Below are positions 37,602-45,441 of a stretch of DNA of 64,000 bases, piece after piece; the stretch's first letter is position 1; every line of letters starts with the position of its first letter. The stretch spans positions 124,001 through 188,000 of the forward strand of contig NZ_LMAH01000007.1 of assembly GCF_001507335.1 (NCBI RefSeq), in the 5' to 3' direction. The DNA is from Chryseobacterium sp. JAH (GTDB lineage Bacteria; Bacteroidota; Bacteroidia; Flavobacteriales; Weeksellaceae). Below the pieces are notes generated by a model. That model did not search any database. It saw only the letters and a list, made by a program, of their open reading frames with translations, and had not been told where the DNA came from. The position numbers and the translations under genes were made by a program.

Positions 37602-38085
37602 AGCTCATCAGTTGTGAGATTTGTTCTTTTACTTTTTGTCTTGCCCGCATAAGATTCACTCTTACTGCATTTTCTTCCATTTCCAGCATCGTGGAAATTT
37701 CAGACACATCATACTCTTCTATATCTTTCAAATGGATGACCATTTTCTGTTTCTCAGGAAGCTGATTGATAAAACTAACAATGTGCTCCTTCAGATTATT
37801 TACATCCATACTGTAGAGTTCAGATCGATGAAGCTGCAGGTCTGCAAAACCCAACTTCACGTCGTGGTGTTTCAATCGGTTGAGGCATTCATTTTTCACA
37901 GATTTCAATGCATAAGATTTGAAATTACCAAACTGCTCTAGCTCATCTTTTTTCTGCCAAAACTTGATCATTAAATCCTGCACCACATCTTCTGCCTCAT
38001 CACTGCTCATGACAAATCTTTTCGCAAAACGATACATCTCATCTTTGAGAATGAAAACCGTATTCTTGAAAGTCTCTTGGGTCAT
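37576..38085 (-). CDS. ECF-type RNA polymerase sigma factor
   Basis: 169 residues. Region 2 contains MSSDEAEDVVQDLMIKFWQK (about 26-45). Region 4 contains LPEKQKMVIHLKDIEEYDVS then EISTMLEMEENAVRVNLMRA (about 115-154) with the recognition helix. There is no region 3, as in ECF factors. It heads a minus-strand cluster: sigma, membrane anti-sigma candidate, DUF4252-DUF2807 fusion, DUF4252 lipoprotein. The pairing suggests control of envelope proteins in response to an external or envelope signal, possibly with autoregulation. Confidence 0.93.
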   Translation of the reverse strand: MTQETFKNTVFILKDEMYRFAKRFVMSSDEAEDVVQDLMIKFWQKKDELEQFGNFKSYALKSVKNECLNRLKHHDVKLGFADLQLHRSELYSMDVNNLKEHIVSFINQLPEKQKMVIHLKDIEEYDVSEISTMLEMEENAVRVNLMRARQKVKEQISQLMSYEQRSISG

Positions 38086-38139
38086 AAGTTTGTTTCTATA
38101 AGTAAGACATCTAAAAACTGAAATCTATTACATATAAAA

Positions 38140-38168
38140 CAAAAAAACTTCAAAAAAATTTGAAGTTT
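38140..38168 (-). terminator. Terminator of the GlmU-family gene
   Basis: Stem AAACTTCAAA/TTTGAAGTTT with T run on the minus strand (plus-strand A at 38140-38147). Confidence 0.8.
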
Positions 38169-38182
38169 CAGTATTACATGCG

Positions 38183-39343
38183 TTAATATTCGTCGAAAAT
38201 ATGTTTTAAAATTGCCTTGTCATCGTCTGTTAGTGGCAGTTTTCTTCTTGCCATCACTTTCTCGGCAACTTCGTAGGCTTTATCTAATTTAAATCTTTCA
38301 TCATCTTTAAATCCGCCCCAAGAAAAGCTTTCAATAAGATTCGGAGGAAAGCCTTCTCTGAAAATATTGGAAGCTACACCAATCACTGTTCCGGTATTTA
38401 ATTGAGTATTAATGGCGGTTTTAGAATGATCACCCATAATCAAACCTGCAAATTGCAGACCTGTATCTTCAAAATGTTTGGTTCTGTAATTCCATAGCTT
38501 TACGCTGGCATAATTATTTTTAAGATTAGAAGAATTGGTATCTGCACCCAGATTGCACCATTCACCAATCACAGAATTCCCTACAAAACCGTCATGACCT
38601 TTATTGGAATATCCGAAAATTATAATGTTATTTACTTCACCACCAACTTTAGAATGAGGTCCAACTGTAGTGGCTCCATAAATTTTTGCTCCTAAATTAA
38701 ATTTAGATTCTTCACACAACGCAATAGGACCGCGAAGATTACAGCCTTCCATAACTTCAGCATTTTTACCGATGTAGATTTTTCCGGTTTTGGTATTGAT
38801 TGTCGAAAATTCTACCTGAGCTCCTTCTTCGATAAACAAATCTTTTTTATCACCCAGAAATCCATTGGTGGAAGATAATTCCTGGGAAGTTTTTCCGTGT
38901 GTTAACAATTCAAAATCGAAATCTATCGCTTTGTCATTATAAGTAAAGAGATCTGTAGGCTTTTTAAAGAAAATCAATTCCTCTTTGATATCGGTCATTT
39001 TCTCGATTTGATTCAGAGAAAAGCCTTTCATATTAATTCTTGCAGCAACGAGCTCATCTTCATACACCAACGCTTCGCCCAATTCCAAATCTTTTATTTG
39101 CTGAATAATGGTATCTGTAGGTAAAAAGTTAGTTACCAAAAAAAGACTTTCTACATCTTCCGGATTTTTAAATTTTCCCTGAAGGTAGTTTTCAGTAAAA
39201 AAAGAAATTTCGGTATTATCTAAAATTTCCTGCCATCTTTCGGAGAAAGTCAAAATTCCGCATCGCATTTCTGCAACGGGACGGGTAAAAGTAAGCGGAA
39301 GAAAATCTTCCCAGTATTGTGCATCGGAGAATACGAGTTGCAT
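38183..39343 (-). CDS. GlmU family sugar nucleotidyltransferase-like protein
   Basis: 386 residues. The N-terminal block MQLVFSDAQYWEDFLPLTFT followed by RPVAEMRCGILTFSERW is characteristic of the Bacteroidota GlmU-like family. The C-terminal half is a left-handed beta-helix with hexapeptide periodicity (IYIGKNAEVMEGCNLRGPIA, GEVNNIIIFGYSNKGHDGFV). The family is thought to act in UDP-N-acetylglucosamine or related nucleotide-sugar formation, by analogy with GlmU. The exact substrate is not shown. A -7 box lies 90 nt upstream, beyond a hairpin-forming repeat. Confidence 0.85.
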   Translation of the reverse strand: MQLVFSDAQYWEDFLPLTFTRPVAEMRCGILTFSERWQEILDNTEISFFTENYLQGKFKNPEDVESLFLVTNFLPTDTIIQQIKDLELGEALVYEDELVAARINMKGFSLNQIEKMTDIKEELIFFKKPTDLFTYNDKAIDFDFELLTHGKTSQELSSTNGFLGDKKDLFIEEGAQVEFSTINTKTGKIYIGKNAEVMEGCNLRGPIALCEESKFNLGAKIYGATTVGPHSKVGGEVNNIIIFGYSNKGHDGFVGNSVIGEWCNLGADTNSSNLKNNYASVKLWNYRTKHFEDTGLQFAGLIMGDHSKTAINTQLNTGTVIGVASNIFREGFPPNLIESFSWGGFKDDERFKLDKAYEVAEKVMARRKLPLTDDDKAILKHIFDEY

Positions 39344-39354
39344 TTGTTTTGATG

Positions 39355-39420
39355 TTAGAGGTTAGATGTCAGATGTCAGATGTTTAAAAGCCTGATGTGT
39401 TCAAGGCTTTAACATCTAAT
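39355..39420. repeat. AGATGTCAGA-type repeat with hairpin
   Basis: Contains three iterations of a TAGATGTC/CAGATGT-like unit, then an imperfect hairpin with arms AGATGTTTAAAAGCCT (39378-39393) and AGGCTTTAACATCT (39404-39417). It lies in the leader of the GlmU-family gene. Related words recur at 42024-42091. Confidence 0.5.
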
Positions 39421-39432
39421 TTCTACTCAAAG

Positions 39433-39440
39433 CAAAAATA
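39433..39440 (-). promoter_or_regulatory. -7 box for the GlmU-family gene (TATTTTTG)
   Basis: Plus-strand CAAAAATA, 90 nt upstream of the start at 39343. The leader would include the hairpin repeat. Confidence 0.45.
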
Positions 39441-39496
39441 CAAATCCTCACATTAATTCTGGCTATGGAAATTTTAATTGTTAAAAAATTTAGCCA

Positions 39497-39528
39497 CAAA
39501 AAAAGTCTTCCAAAATTTGGAAGACTTT
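39497..39528 (-). terminator. Terminator of rpmE2
   Basis: 13-bp perfect stem AAAGTCTTCCAAA/TTTGGAAGACTTT, with a minus-strand T run from plus-strand A at 39497-39504. Confidence 0.88.
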
Positions 39529-39549
39529 AGATATTTTTAAAACAAAAAA

Positions 39550-39801
39550 TTACTTAGAGAATTTTTTGTATTTATTCATAAACTTGTCTACTCTACCTGC
39601 AGTATCAACTAATTTAGTCTTTCCTGTGTAGAAAGGGTGAGAGCTAGAAGAGATTTCCATTTTGATCAATGGGTACTCTACACCTTCGTGCTCGATAGTG
39701 TCTTTTGTGTCAGCAGTAGATTTTCCTACAAATACCTCGTCGTTACTCATATCTTTGAAAACAACAAGTCTATAATTTTCTGGGTGAATTCCTTTTTTCA
39801 T
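39550..39801 (-). CDS. rpmE2: 50S ribosomal protein L31, type B
   Basis: 83 residues with the type B L31 pattern: [19 protein letters not shown] at the start and [20 protein letters not shown] (about 57-76). There are no cysteines, so this is the zinc-independent form. It has its own -7 box 75 nt upstream and a perfect terminator. Confidence 0.96.
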   Translation of the reverse strand: MKKGIHPENYRLVVFKDMSNDEVFVGKSTADTKDTIEHEGVEYPLIKMEISSSSHPFYTGKTKLVDTAGRVDKFMNKYKKFSK

Positions 39802-39875
39802 AATACAATTTTTAAAAAAAATTAAAGTTTTGCTTTCGAAATAGTAATGGTATTTCTCTGCTAAATTTTAGGTTG

Positions 39876-39883
39876 CAAAAATA
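39876..39883 (-). promoter_or_regulatory. -7 box for rpmE2 (TATTTTTG)
   Basis: Plus-strand CAAAAATA upstream of the rpmE2 start. Confidence 0.55.
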
Positions 39884-40040
39884 CAATATTTTTTATAATA
39901 TACAAATACTTGAGCAATAATTTTTTAGACATATTAAATTATCTCGTACTAATAAATTAAAACCGTCTTCGTAAATGATGCGCCAGCCGCGCTACCGAAA
40001 AACAATAATGAGCAACATATGAAAATTGAAGTATTTTCGT

Positions 40041-40048
40041 TAAATTTG
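40041..40048 (+). promoter_or_regulatory. -7 box (TAAATTTG) that decides the start at 40073
   Basis: TAnnTTTG match 24 nt before the ATG at 40073. It lies inside the longer open frame that begins at 40019, which argues against that start. Confidence 0.6.
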
Positions 40049-40072
40049 AAATCTATATTAAACTTACTCTCG

Positions 40073-41485
40073 ATGAAATTCAAATTACTCCTGTTTTGTT
40101 CTTTTTGGATGCTTGTTTTTGCAGTTTCCTGCAATAAAGATGAGATTTCTTTCGATGCACCTTCTCAGGAACTGAGTTTTTCGCGAGATACCGTATTTTG
40201 TGATACAGTCTATCATCAGGTAAGGTCTGAAACCTATGCTGTGAAAGTATATAATAATGAAGACAAAGATATCATGATTCCAAAGATTAATCTTGAAAAA
40301 GGAGCTGCTTCTTTATATAAGATCAATGTAGACGGAAAAACTGGTCATGAATTTACGAATGTTCCTTTGAGAAAGAAAGACAGTCTTTTTATTTTTGTCG
40401 AAATAGCACCACAGGCAACCAGTCCAGAAGCCATTGCAGAAGACCGTGTCATTTTCACCAGTCCGGCTGGTCAGCAGCATGTTACTTTATTCTCAGTTGT
40501 TCAGGATGCTGAGTTTTTTATTCAGACTCCAACGAACCCGAATGTTTTGACAAGCAATACAACTTGGAGCAATACCAAAGCCAAAATCATCTATGGAGAT
40601 CTTACAGTTGATCAAAATGTGACCTTAGACATTCAGGCAGGAACCAAAGTATATTTTCACAAAAACAGCGGAATGAAAGTTGCCGCGGGTGCCTCTTTAA
40701 ATATTAACGGAACTCAAAGTGAACAGGTAATTATGCGTGGGGACAGAAATGACTCCTATTATGACACCATTCCAAAAAACTGGAATTCGATCAGAATGCA
40801 AGCCGGTTCTCTTCTCAATATGAATCACACCAGACTTTTTGGAGGAACCAAAGGTTTGGATCTAAAACAGTCCACCGCTACGATAAAAAATTCTTTTATC
40901 CACACTTTTCAGGAGTACGGAATTCATGCAGTGGCTTCTACGGTGAACGCAAGTAATCTGGTTATGAATAATTGTGGTGAAGCAGCAATCGGAATTTTCA
41001 AAGGTGGAAACCATACCTATACTCATGCTACTATTGCCAATTACTCTGCGACGATGGGTTCCCTTAACCGGTTGGGAATTTTTGCAACGAATGAATGGAA
41101 AAACGAGAGCGGACAAACCGAGCAGGGAGCTTTGCAGAATTTAAACATTCTCAACAGCATCGTTTATTCAGACAGAGATGATTCGGTGAATTTTGAGCAG
41201 ACACCGGGACAGCAGTTTCAGTATCTGATTCAAAATTCTTCAATAAAATATGCAGGAGCTTCAGGCTCAGGATTTACATTTGATAATAACCCTATGAATG
41301 TGATTCAAAGCATTAAAAATGAAGACCCAAAATTTATCAATTACTTTGCAGCACAAATGAATCTTCGTGTAAAAGCAGATTCACCGGCAAGAAATAAGGG
41401 TTCAGTATCGATAGCAGCAACAGTTCCTACGGATATTGTTGGAGCTACAAGAACTACAAGTCCCACTTTGGGAGCTTATCAGTAA
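40073..41485 (+). CDS. Beta-helix lipoprotein
   Basis: 470 residues from the chosen start MKFKLLLFCSFWMLVFAVSC, a lipoprotein signal with Cys20. An upstream in-frame ATG at 40019 would hide that signal and lies before the -7 box. Residues about 25-170 are beta-rich (FSRDTVFCDTVYHQVRSETY, VILFTSPAGQQHVTLFSVVQ-like). Residues about 180-460 look like a right-handed parallel beta-helix (TVDQNVTLDIQAGTKVYFHK, GMKVAAGASLNINGTQ) ending SPTLGAYQ. It is probably a surface or periplasmic lipoprotein. A carbohydrate-binding or lyase role is common for the fold but not shown here. Confidence 0.82.
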   Translation: MKFKLLLFCSFWMLVFAVSCNKDEISFDAPSQELSFSRDTVFCDTVYHQVRSETYAVKVYNNEDKDIMIPKINLEKGAASLYKINVDGKTGHEFTNVPLRKKDSLFIFVEIAPQATSPEAIAEDRVIFTSPAGQQHVTLFSVVQDAEFFIQTPTNPNVLTSNTTWSNTKAKIIYGDLTVDQNVTLDIQAGTKVYFHKNSGMKVAAGASLNINGTQSEQVIMRGDRNDSYYDTIPKNWNSIRMQAGSLLNMNHTRLFGGTKGLDLKQSTATIKNSFIHTFQEYGIHAVASTVNASNLVMNNCGEAAIGIFKGGNHTYTHATIANYSATMGSLNRLGIFATNEWKNESGQTEQGALQNLNILNSIVYSDRDDSVNFEQTPGQQFQYLIQNSSIKYAGASGSGFTFDNNPMNVIQSIKNEDPKFINYFAAQMNLRVKADSPARNKGSVSIAATVPTDIVGATRTTSPTLGAYQ

Positions 41486-41501
41486 TTTAAAATTTTAGAA
41501 A

Positions 41502-41699
41502 ATGGATTTTAATATTTTTAAAATAGTCATTTTTGCTTTACTCATCGTAGTATATCTATTTATTCGAAAGTTTTTTAAAAGGATTGCGAATTTTACTGAA
41601 AAATTGGGCCAATCAGAGACGCAAGAAAGAGAAAACGAGATAAAAAAGCTGAACACGAAAATAACTACATTGGAACAACAGATTAATCGTAAATCTTAA
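41502..41699 (+). CDS. Small membrane-anchored coiled-coil protein
   Basis: 65 residues. One N-terminal membrane segment (FKIVIFALLIVVYLFIRKFF, about 5-24) is followed by a charged, heptad-rich tail (ETQERENEIKKLNTKITTLE). Its stop overlaps the start of the MazG-like gene in TAATG, so the two are translationally coupled. The family is unknown. Confidence 0.7.
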   Translation: MDFNIFKIVIFALLIVVYLFIRKFFKRIANFTEKLGQSETQERENEIKKLNTKITTLEQQINRKS

Positions 41700-42025
41700 T
41701 GGAAATTACAAATCTGCAACAGCAAGTGGATGAATGGATAAAAACCATTGGCGTCCGTTACTTTAATGAATTAACGAATATGGCAATGCTGACGGAAGAA
41801 GTTGGCGAAGTTGCTAGAATCATTGCCAGAAGATACGGTGAACAAAGCGAGAAAGAAAGCGACAAAACCAAAGATTTAGGTGAAGAATTAGCGGATGTTT
41901 TATTCGTAACTCTATGTTTAGCCAATCAAACAGGAACCAATCTGCAGGAAGCCTTTGACAGAAAAATGAAAGTGAAAACTGATCGAGACAGAGACCGCCA
42001 TCAGAATAATGAAAAATTGAAGTAG
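41699..42025 (+). CDS. MazG-like nucleotide pyrophosphohydrolase
   Basis: 108 residues. The all-alpha NTP pyrophosphatase motif is visible: LTEEVGEVARIIARRYGE (the EExxE part, about 30-47) and LGEELADVLFVTLCLANQTG (the ExxD part, about 61-80), residues that bind Mg2+ in the MazG superfamily. Such enzymes cut house-cleaning nucleotides to NMP and pyrophosphate. The specific substrate is unknown. It follows a small membrane protein by a 1-nt overlap, and aroA follows after a 78-bp repeat-containing spacer. Confidence 0.87.
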   Translation: MEITNLQQQVDEWIKTIGVRYFNELTNMAMLTEEVGEVARIIARRYGEQSEKESDKTKDLGEELADVLFVTLCLANQTGTNLQEAFDRKMKVKTDRDRDRHQNNEKLK

Positions 42026-42091
42026 ATCTCAGATGCTAGACTTCAGATATTAGACAATTGAAAGTCTGAAATCTGACATCGGAAGTCTCAA
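42024..42091. repeat. AGATTTCAGA-type imperfect inverted repeat
   Basis: The spacer between the MazG-like gene and aroA has arms GACTTC...AGAC (about 42039-42054) and GTCTGAAATCTGAC...GAAGTC (about 42064-42087) around AATTGAAA. Its words (CAGAT, TAGAC) resemble those in the repeat at 39355-39420. Confidence 0.45.
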
Positions 42092-42103
42092 AATCTTTAA
42101 ACA

Positions 42104-43327
42104 ATGAAGTTAGAAAAATCAAAATTAATCGGAAATAAAACCATACAAATCAGCGGTTCGAAAAGTATTTCGAATCGTTTGTTGATTTTGGAAAGTTTAT
42201 ATTCAAATATCAAAATCGGGAATTTATCCAATTCTCAGGATACACAATTATTAAAAAAAGCACTGTCTTCGGAATCTGAAACCGTTGACATTCACCATGC
42301 AGGAACGGCGATGCGTTTTCTGACATCCTATTACTCAATTCAGGAAGGGAAAACGACCATTCTTACCGGTTCAGGAAGAATGAAAGAAAGACCGATTAAA
42401 AATCTGGTTACTGCTTTAAAGAATTTGGGAGTTGAAATTGAATATTTAGAAAATGAAGGTTTCCCGCCGTTGAAAATTACAGGAAAAAAAATCACTCGAT
42501 CGAAAGTAGATGTTCCGGCAAATATTTCAAGTCAGTTTATCACTTCTCTTTTATTGATCGCCGGAAAATTAGAAAACGGTCTTGAAATCAATTTAATTGG
42601 TGAAATTACTTCACGTTCTTACATTGAAATGACTTTGGATATTCTGACCAAATTCGGAATTCAAAATAGCTTTGAAGGAAACACCATCAAAATTGAAAAC
42701 TTTAATGTGAATGGTCAATTGCCAATTGTCAATTATGAAGTTGAAAGCGATTGGAGTTCGGCATCCTACTTCTATTCATTTGCTGCAATTGGAAGAAAAA
42801 CAATTCATTTGAAAAGTTTTTACAAAGAATCCACTCAGGGAGATTCTGCGATTGCTGATATTTATGGAAAGTTTTTTGGGATTAAAACCATTTTCACTGA
42901 AAGCGAGCATAAATTGACTCTCCAACCTATTGAAAATTTCCAATTCCCGGAAAAGATTGTTTTGGATATGAATAACTGCCCGGATATTGCACAAACGCTT
43001 TGCGTAACCGCGGCAGCTTTGAAAATTCCTTTTGAAATCTCAGGTTTGGGAACATTGAGAGTAAAAGAAACGGATAGGTTATTAGCTTTATACAATGAAT
43101 TGAAAAAACTGGGAACAGCAACTGAAATAACAGATTTAACGATAAAATCTTTAGGCTTTAAAGATGCGGAAGAAAATATTTCAGTCAAAACTTATCAGGA
43201 TCACAGAATGGCCATGAGTTTCGCTCCGTTTTGTCTGATTAAAGAATTGAATATGGAGGATGAAAATGTGGTGGAAAAATCGTATCCGATGTTTTGGGAA
43301 GATTTAACAAGCATTTTGGCAAATTAG
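42104..43327 (+). CDS. aroA: 3-phosphoshikimate 1-carboxyvinyltransferase (EPSP synthase)
   Basis: 407 residues, short for the family as in other flavobacteria. Motifs are SKSISNRLLIL (about 19-29), HAGTAMRFLTSYY (about 65-77, the NAGT-like loop), GSGRMKERPIKNLVTAL (about 88-105), and near the C-terminus LGTLRVKETDRL and YQDHRMAMSFAPF. The enzyme joins shikimate-3-phosphate and PEP in the chorismate pathway. It is followed closely by two small secreted-protein genes and an SDR gene (gaps of 6, 9 and 0 nt), so it probably heads that transcription unit. Confidence 0.96.
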   Translation: MKLEKSKLIGNKTIQISGSKSISNRLLILESLYSNIKIGNLSNSQDTQLLKKALSSESETVDIHHAGTAMRFLTSYYSIQEGKTTILTGSGRMKERPIKNLVTALKNLGVEIEYLENEGFPPLKITGKKITRSKVDVPANISSQFITSLLLIAGKLENGLEINLIGEITSRSYIEMTLDILTKFGIQNSFEGNTIKIENFNVNGQLPIVNYEVESDWSSASYFYSFAAIGRKTIHLKSFYKESTQGDSAIADIYGKFFGIKTIFTESEHKLTLQPIENFQFPEKIVLDMNNCPDIAQTLCVTAAALKIPFEISGLGTLRVKETDRLLALYNELKKLGTATEITDLTIKSLGFKDAEENISVKTYQDHRMAMSFAPFCLIKELNMEDENVVEKSYPMFWEDLTSILAN

Positions 43328-43333
43328 ACTCAT

Positions 43334-43828
43334 ATGAAAAAGTATCTCTTCATCTTAACGTTTTTAATTCCGGCTACCTTTTGGTCGCAATATCTTCTGC
43401 CGAATGAAGAAGTAATTTATTCATTTGAAACCAAAAACGGTAAGAAAATGTCTTTGGTAAAAGATAAAACCAATATATACATTCAATACCGCTTTGGAAC
43501 TAAAACCAAGGTGGAAATGGAATTTCCTGCTGAGAGAACGAAAGAAAGCTGGAAAAAATTTCATTACAATTCTTATTGGAGAGGTGGCGGAATACAAAAT
43601 GCAGGAATGGAAGTAGATAATTTATCATTTAAAAATAACGTATATGAATATTTGTTATTTAGAACATATCATTCAGAAGGTGACGTTCACTCAGCAGGAA
43701 TCATTATTAAAGACAGCAAAGGAAAAGAAACGCGCATCAATGGAAATTATAAAACAGTAAAGGGCTGTATCTGTAATCTGGAAGAAACTGGAATGATTGA
43801 AAGAGAAGATATTGGATTGAGTTTTTAA
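43334..43828 (+). CDS. Secreted protein of unknown function
   Basis: 164 residues with a signal peptide (about 1-19, ending FWSQ). The mature part is beta-rich (NEEVIYSFETKNGKKMSLV, IYIQYRFGTKTKVEMEF). A cysteine pair near the C-terminus (CICN) is present. I do not recognise a family. It lies 6 nt after aroA and 9 nt before the next small gene, so it is part of the aroA transcription unit, apparently without functional relation. Confidence 0.68.
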   Translation: MKKYLFILTFLIPATFWSQYLLPNEEVIYSFETKNGKKMSLVKDKTNIYIQYRFGTKTKVEMEFPAERTKESWKKFHYNSYWRGGGIQNAGMEVDNLSFKNNVYEYLLFRTYHSEGDVHSAGIIIKDSKGKETRINGNYKTVKGCICNLEETGMIEREDIGLSF

Positions 43829-43837
43829 TCATTTTTT

Positions 43838-44500
43838 ATGAAAAGAATCTTTCTATTTTTCACAATTTTACTTTTCAAAATTTTCCAATCTCAAGAATTG
43901 AAAGATTTTATCACCCCAAATGATTATGAAAAAATTTTGGAAGTCAAAGGAGATTTAGACAAAGATGGAAAGGAAGAAACTGTCATGGTTTTCAATACCG
44001 ACATCAAAACAAAATCTGAAGGCTTTGAGCGAAAATTCTACATTTTAAAAAATATCGGCAGAAATTTAAAAATCTGGAAAGAAAATTCATCGGTAATAAT
44101 CGACAGTAAGTACGGATTTTACCCTACAGATAATGAACTTGATGTAAAGATAAAAAACAACTGCATCATTATTTCTCAGCTATTTTTCACGAATTCCAGA
44201 CATTCCGACACCTCAAAATATACATTTCGGTTTCAAAACGGAGATTTTTATCTGATTGGTGCAGTTCATCAGTTGGATGACACCTGTGATTACAATTTCA
44301 AAAATGAAGTCAACTTTTCCACTGGGAAAGCGATTATTGACGAACGATATTCGAGTTGTGATGATGGAAAAACAGAACTGCCAAAAGATTATTATAAAGA
44401 GTTTATTCATAAATTTACCACACTTATAAAAATGAACGGTTTTAGGGTTGGCGAAAACAAATTCAAAATTCCTAATTCAAATAAATATTTCTATTACTAA
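43838..44500 (+). CDS. Secreted protein with an FG-GAP-like stretch
   Basis: 220 residues with a signal peptide (about 1-18, ending FQSQ). Residues about 30-50 (ILEVKGDLDKDGKEETVMVF) resemble the calcium-binding DxDxDG turn of VCBS/FG-GAP or Salmonella-type XAC2610-like domains, where acidic residues bind calcium. The rest is beta-rich with CDYNF and SSCDDGK cysteines. The function is unknown. The stop codon directly abuts the ATG of the SDR gene. Confidence 0.66.
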   Translation: MKRIFLFFTILLFKIFQSQELKDFITPNDYEKILEVKGDLDKDGKEETVMVFNTDIKTKSEGFERKFYILKNIGRNLKIWKENSSVIIDSKYGFYPTDNELDVKIKNNCIIISQLFFTNSRHSDTSKYTFRFQNGDFYLIGAVHQLDDTCDYNFKNEVNFSTGKAIIDERYSSCDDGKTELPKDYYKEFIHKFTTLIKMNGFRVGENKFKIPNSNKYFYY

Positions 44501-45295
44501 ATGCCACAAACAATCATCATCACAGGAACTTCTTCAGGAATCGGTTTCGTGTTAGCAGAATATTTCGGGAAGAATGGTCACAACGTGTACGGTTTGAGCC
44601 GAAAATTTACCGAGAGTCCCTATTTTAAATCAATCCCGACAGATATTACAGATAACAACGCCGTTCAGAATGCGATTGCTGAAGTTTTAAAAACAGAAAC
44701 AAGAATTGATGTTCTGATCAATAACGCCGGAATGGGAATGGTAGGTTCTGTAGAAGATTCTACGAAAGAAGATATTCTGCAATTATTTAATCTAAATTTG
44801 GTTGGTGCTGTTCAAATGATGAGTGCCGTTTTACCTAAAATGCGTGAGAATAAATTCGGGAAAATCATCAACGTTTCGAGTATCGGAAGTGAGATGGGAC
44901 TGCCTTTCCGTGGTTTTTATTCGGCTTCAAAATCTGCTTTGGACAAAGTGACCGAAGCCATGAGATATGAAGTCTACCCCTGGAATGTTGATGTTTGTTC
45001 GCTTCATTTAGGCGATATTAAAACCAATATTGCAGAAAACAGAGTCAAGACGAAAGTCTCTGAGCCGTACGCAACTGTGTTTGACAAAGTTTACGCTTTG
45101 ATGAATTCTCATGTAGGTGACGGAACTGAGCCTTTGGAAGTTGCAGAATATGTTGACCAACTTTTAACTAAAAAGAAGTGGAAAGCTCATTATTATTTCG
45201 GTAAATTCGGACAAAAAATCGGTGTTCCTTTGAAATGGATTTTGCCGCAAGGAACTTATGAGAATTTAATGAAGAAATATAATAAACTGGCTTAG
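44501..45295 (+). CDS. SDR family NAD(P)-dependent oxidoreductase
   Basis: 264 residues with the classical short-chain dehydrogenase motifs: TGTSSGIG (8-15) for the dinucleotide, NNAG (about 74-77), a catalytic serine in INVSSIGS and YSASK (Tyr140, Lys144). The substrate is unknown. The start directly follows the stop of the preceding gene. The unit ends before an inverted repeat at 45355-45414. Confidence 0.9.
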   Translation: MPQTIIITGTSSGIGFVLAEYFGKNGHNVYGLSRKFTESPYFKSIPTDITDNNAVQNAIAEVLKTETRIDVLINNAGMGMVGSVEDSTKEDILQLFNLNLVGAVQMMSAVLPKMRENKFGKIINVSSIGSEMGLPFRGFYSASKSALDKVTEAMRYEVYPWNVDVCSLHLGDIKTNIAENRVKTKVSEPYATVFDKVYALMNSHVGDGTEPLEVAEYVDQLLTKKKWKAHYYFGKFGQKIGVPLKWILPQGTYENLMKKYNKLA

Positions 45296-45354
45296 ATTCA
45301 GTTATTAAAACAAGTTTTAAATATTATTTTTTTAAATTAAAACAGCATTTTTGT

Positions 45355-45414
45355 CATTCCGTAGGAATCTAAACTCTTCTTTTCAAAAACCATTGCTTAA
45401 ATTCCTATGGAATG
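45355..45414. repeat. CATTCCGTAGGAAT-type inverted repeat
   Basis: Arms CATTCCGTAGGAATCTAA (45355-45372) and TTAAATTCCTATGGAATG (45397-45414) agree at 16 of 18 positions when one is reversed. Each arm is itself nearly palindromic. It lies 28 nt upstream of the TTG-starting Omp85-like gene. I recall sequences of this kind as frequent between genes in Chryseobacterium, unverified. Confidence 0.6.
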
Positions 45415-45441
45415 AAAAACAAAAATTATATTTTCTAGTAG

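Noticed and set aside
39949..40134. 61-residue minus-strand frame between rpmE2 and the lipoprotein gene
   Set aside because: It overlaps the start and promoter of the lipoprotein gene on the other strand and has no family features.
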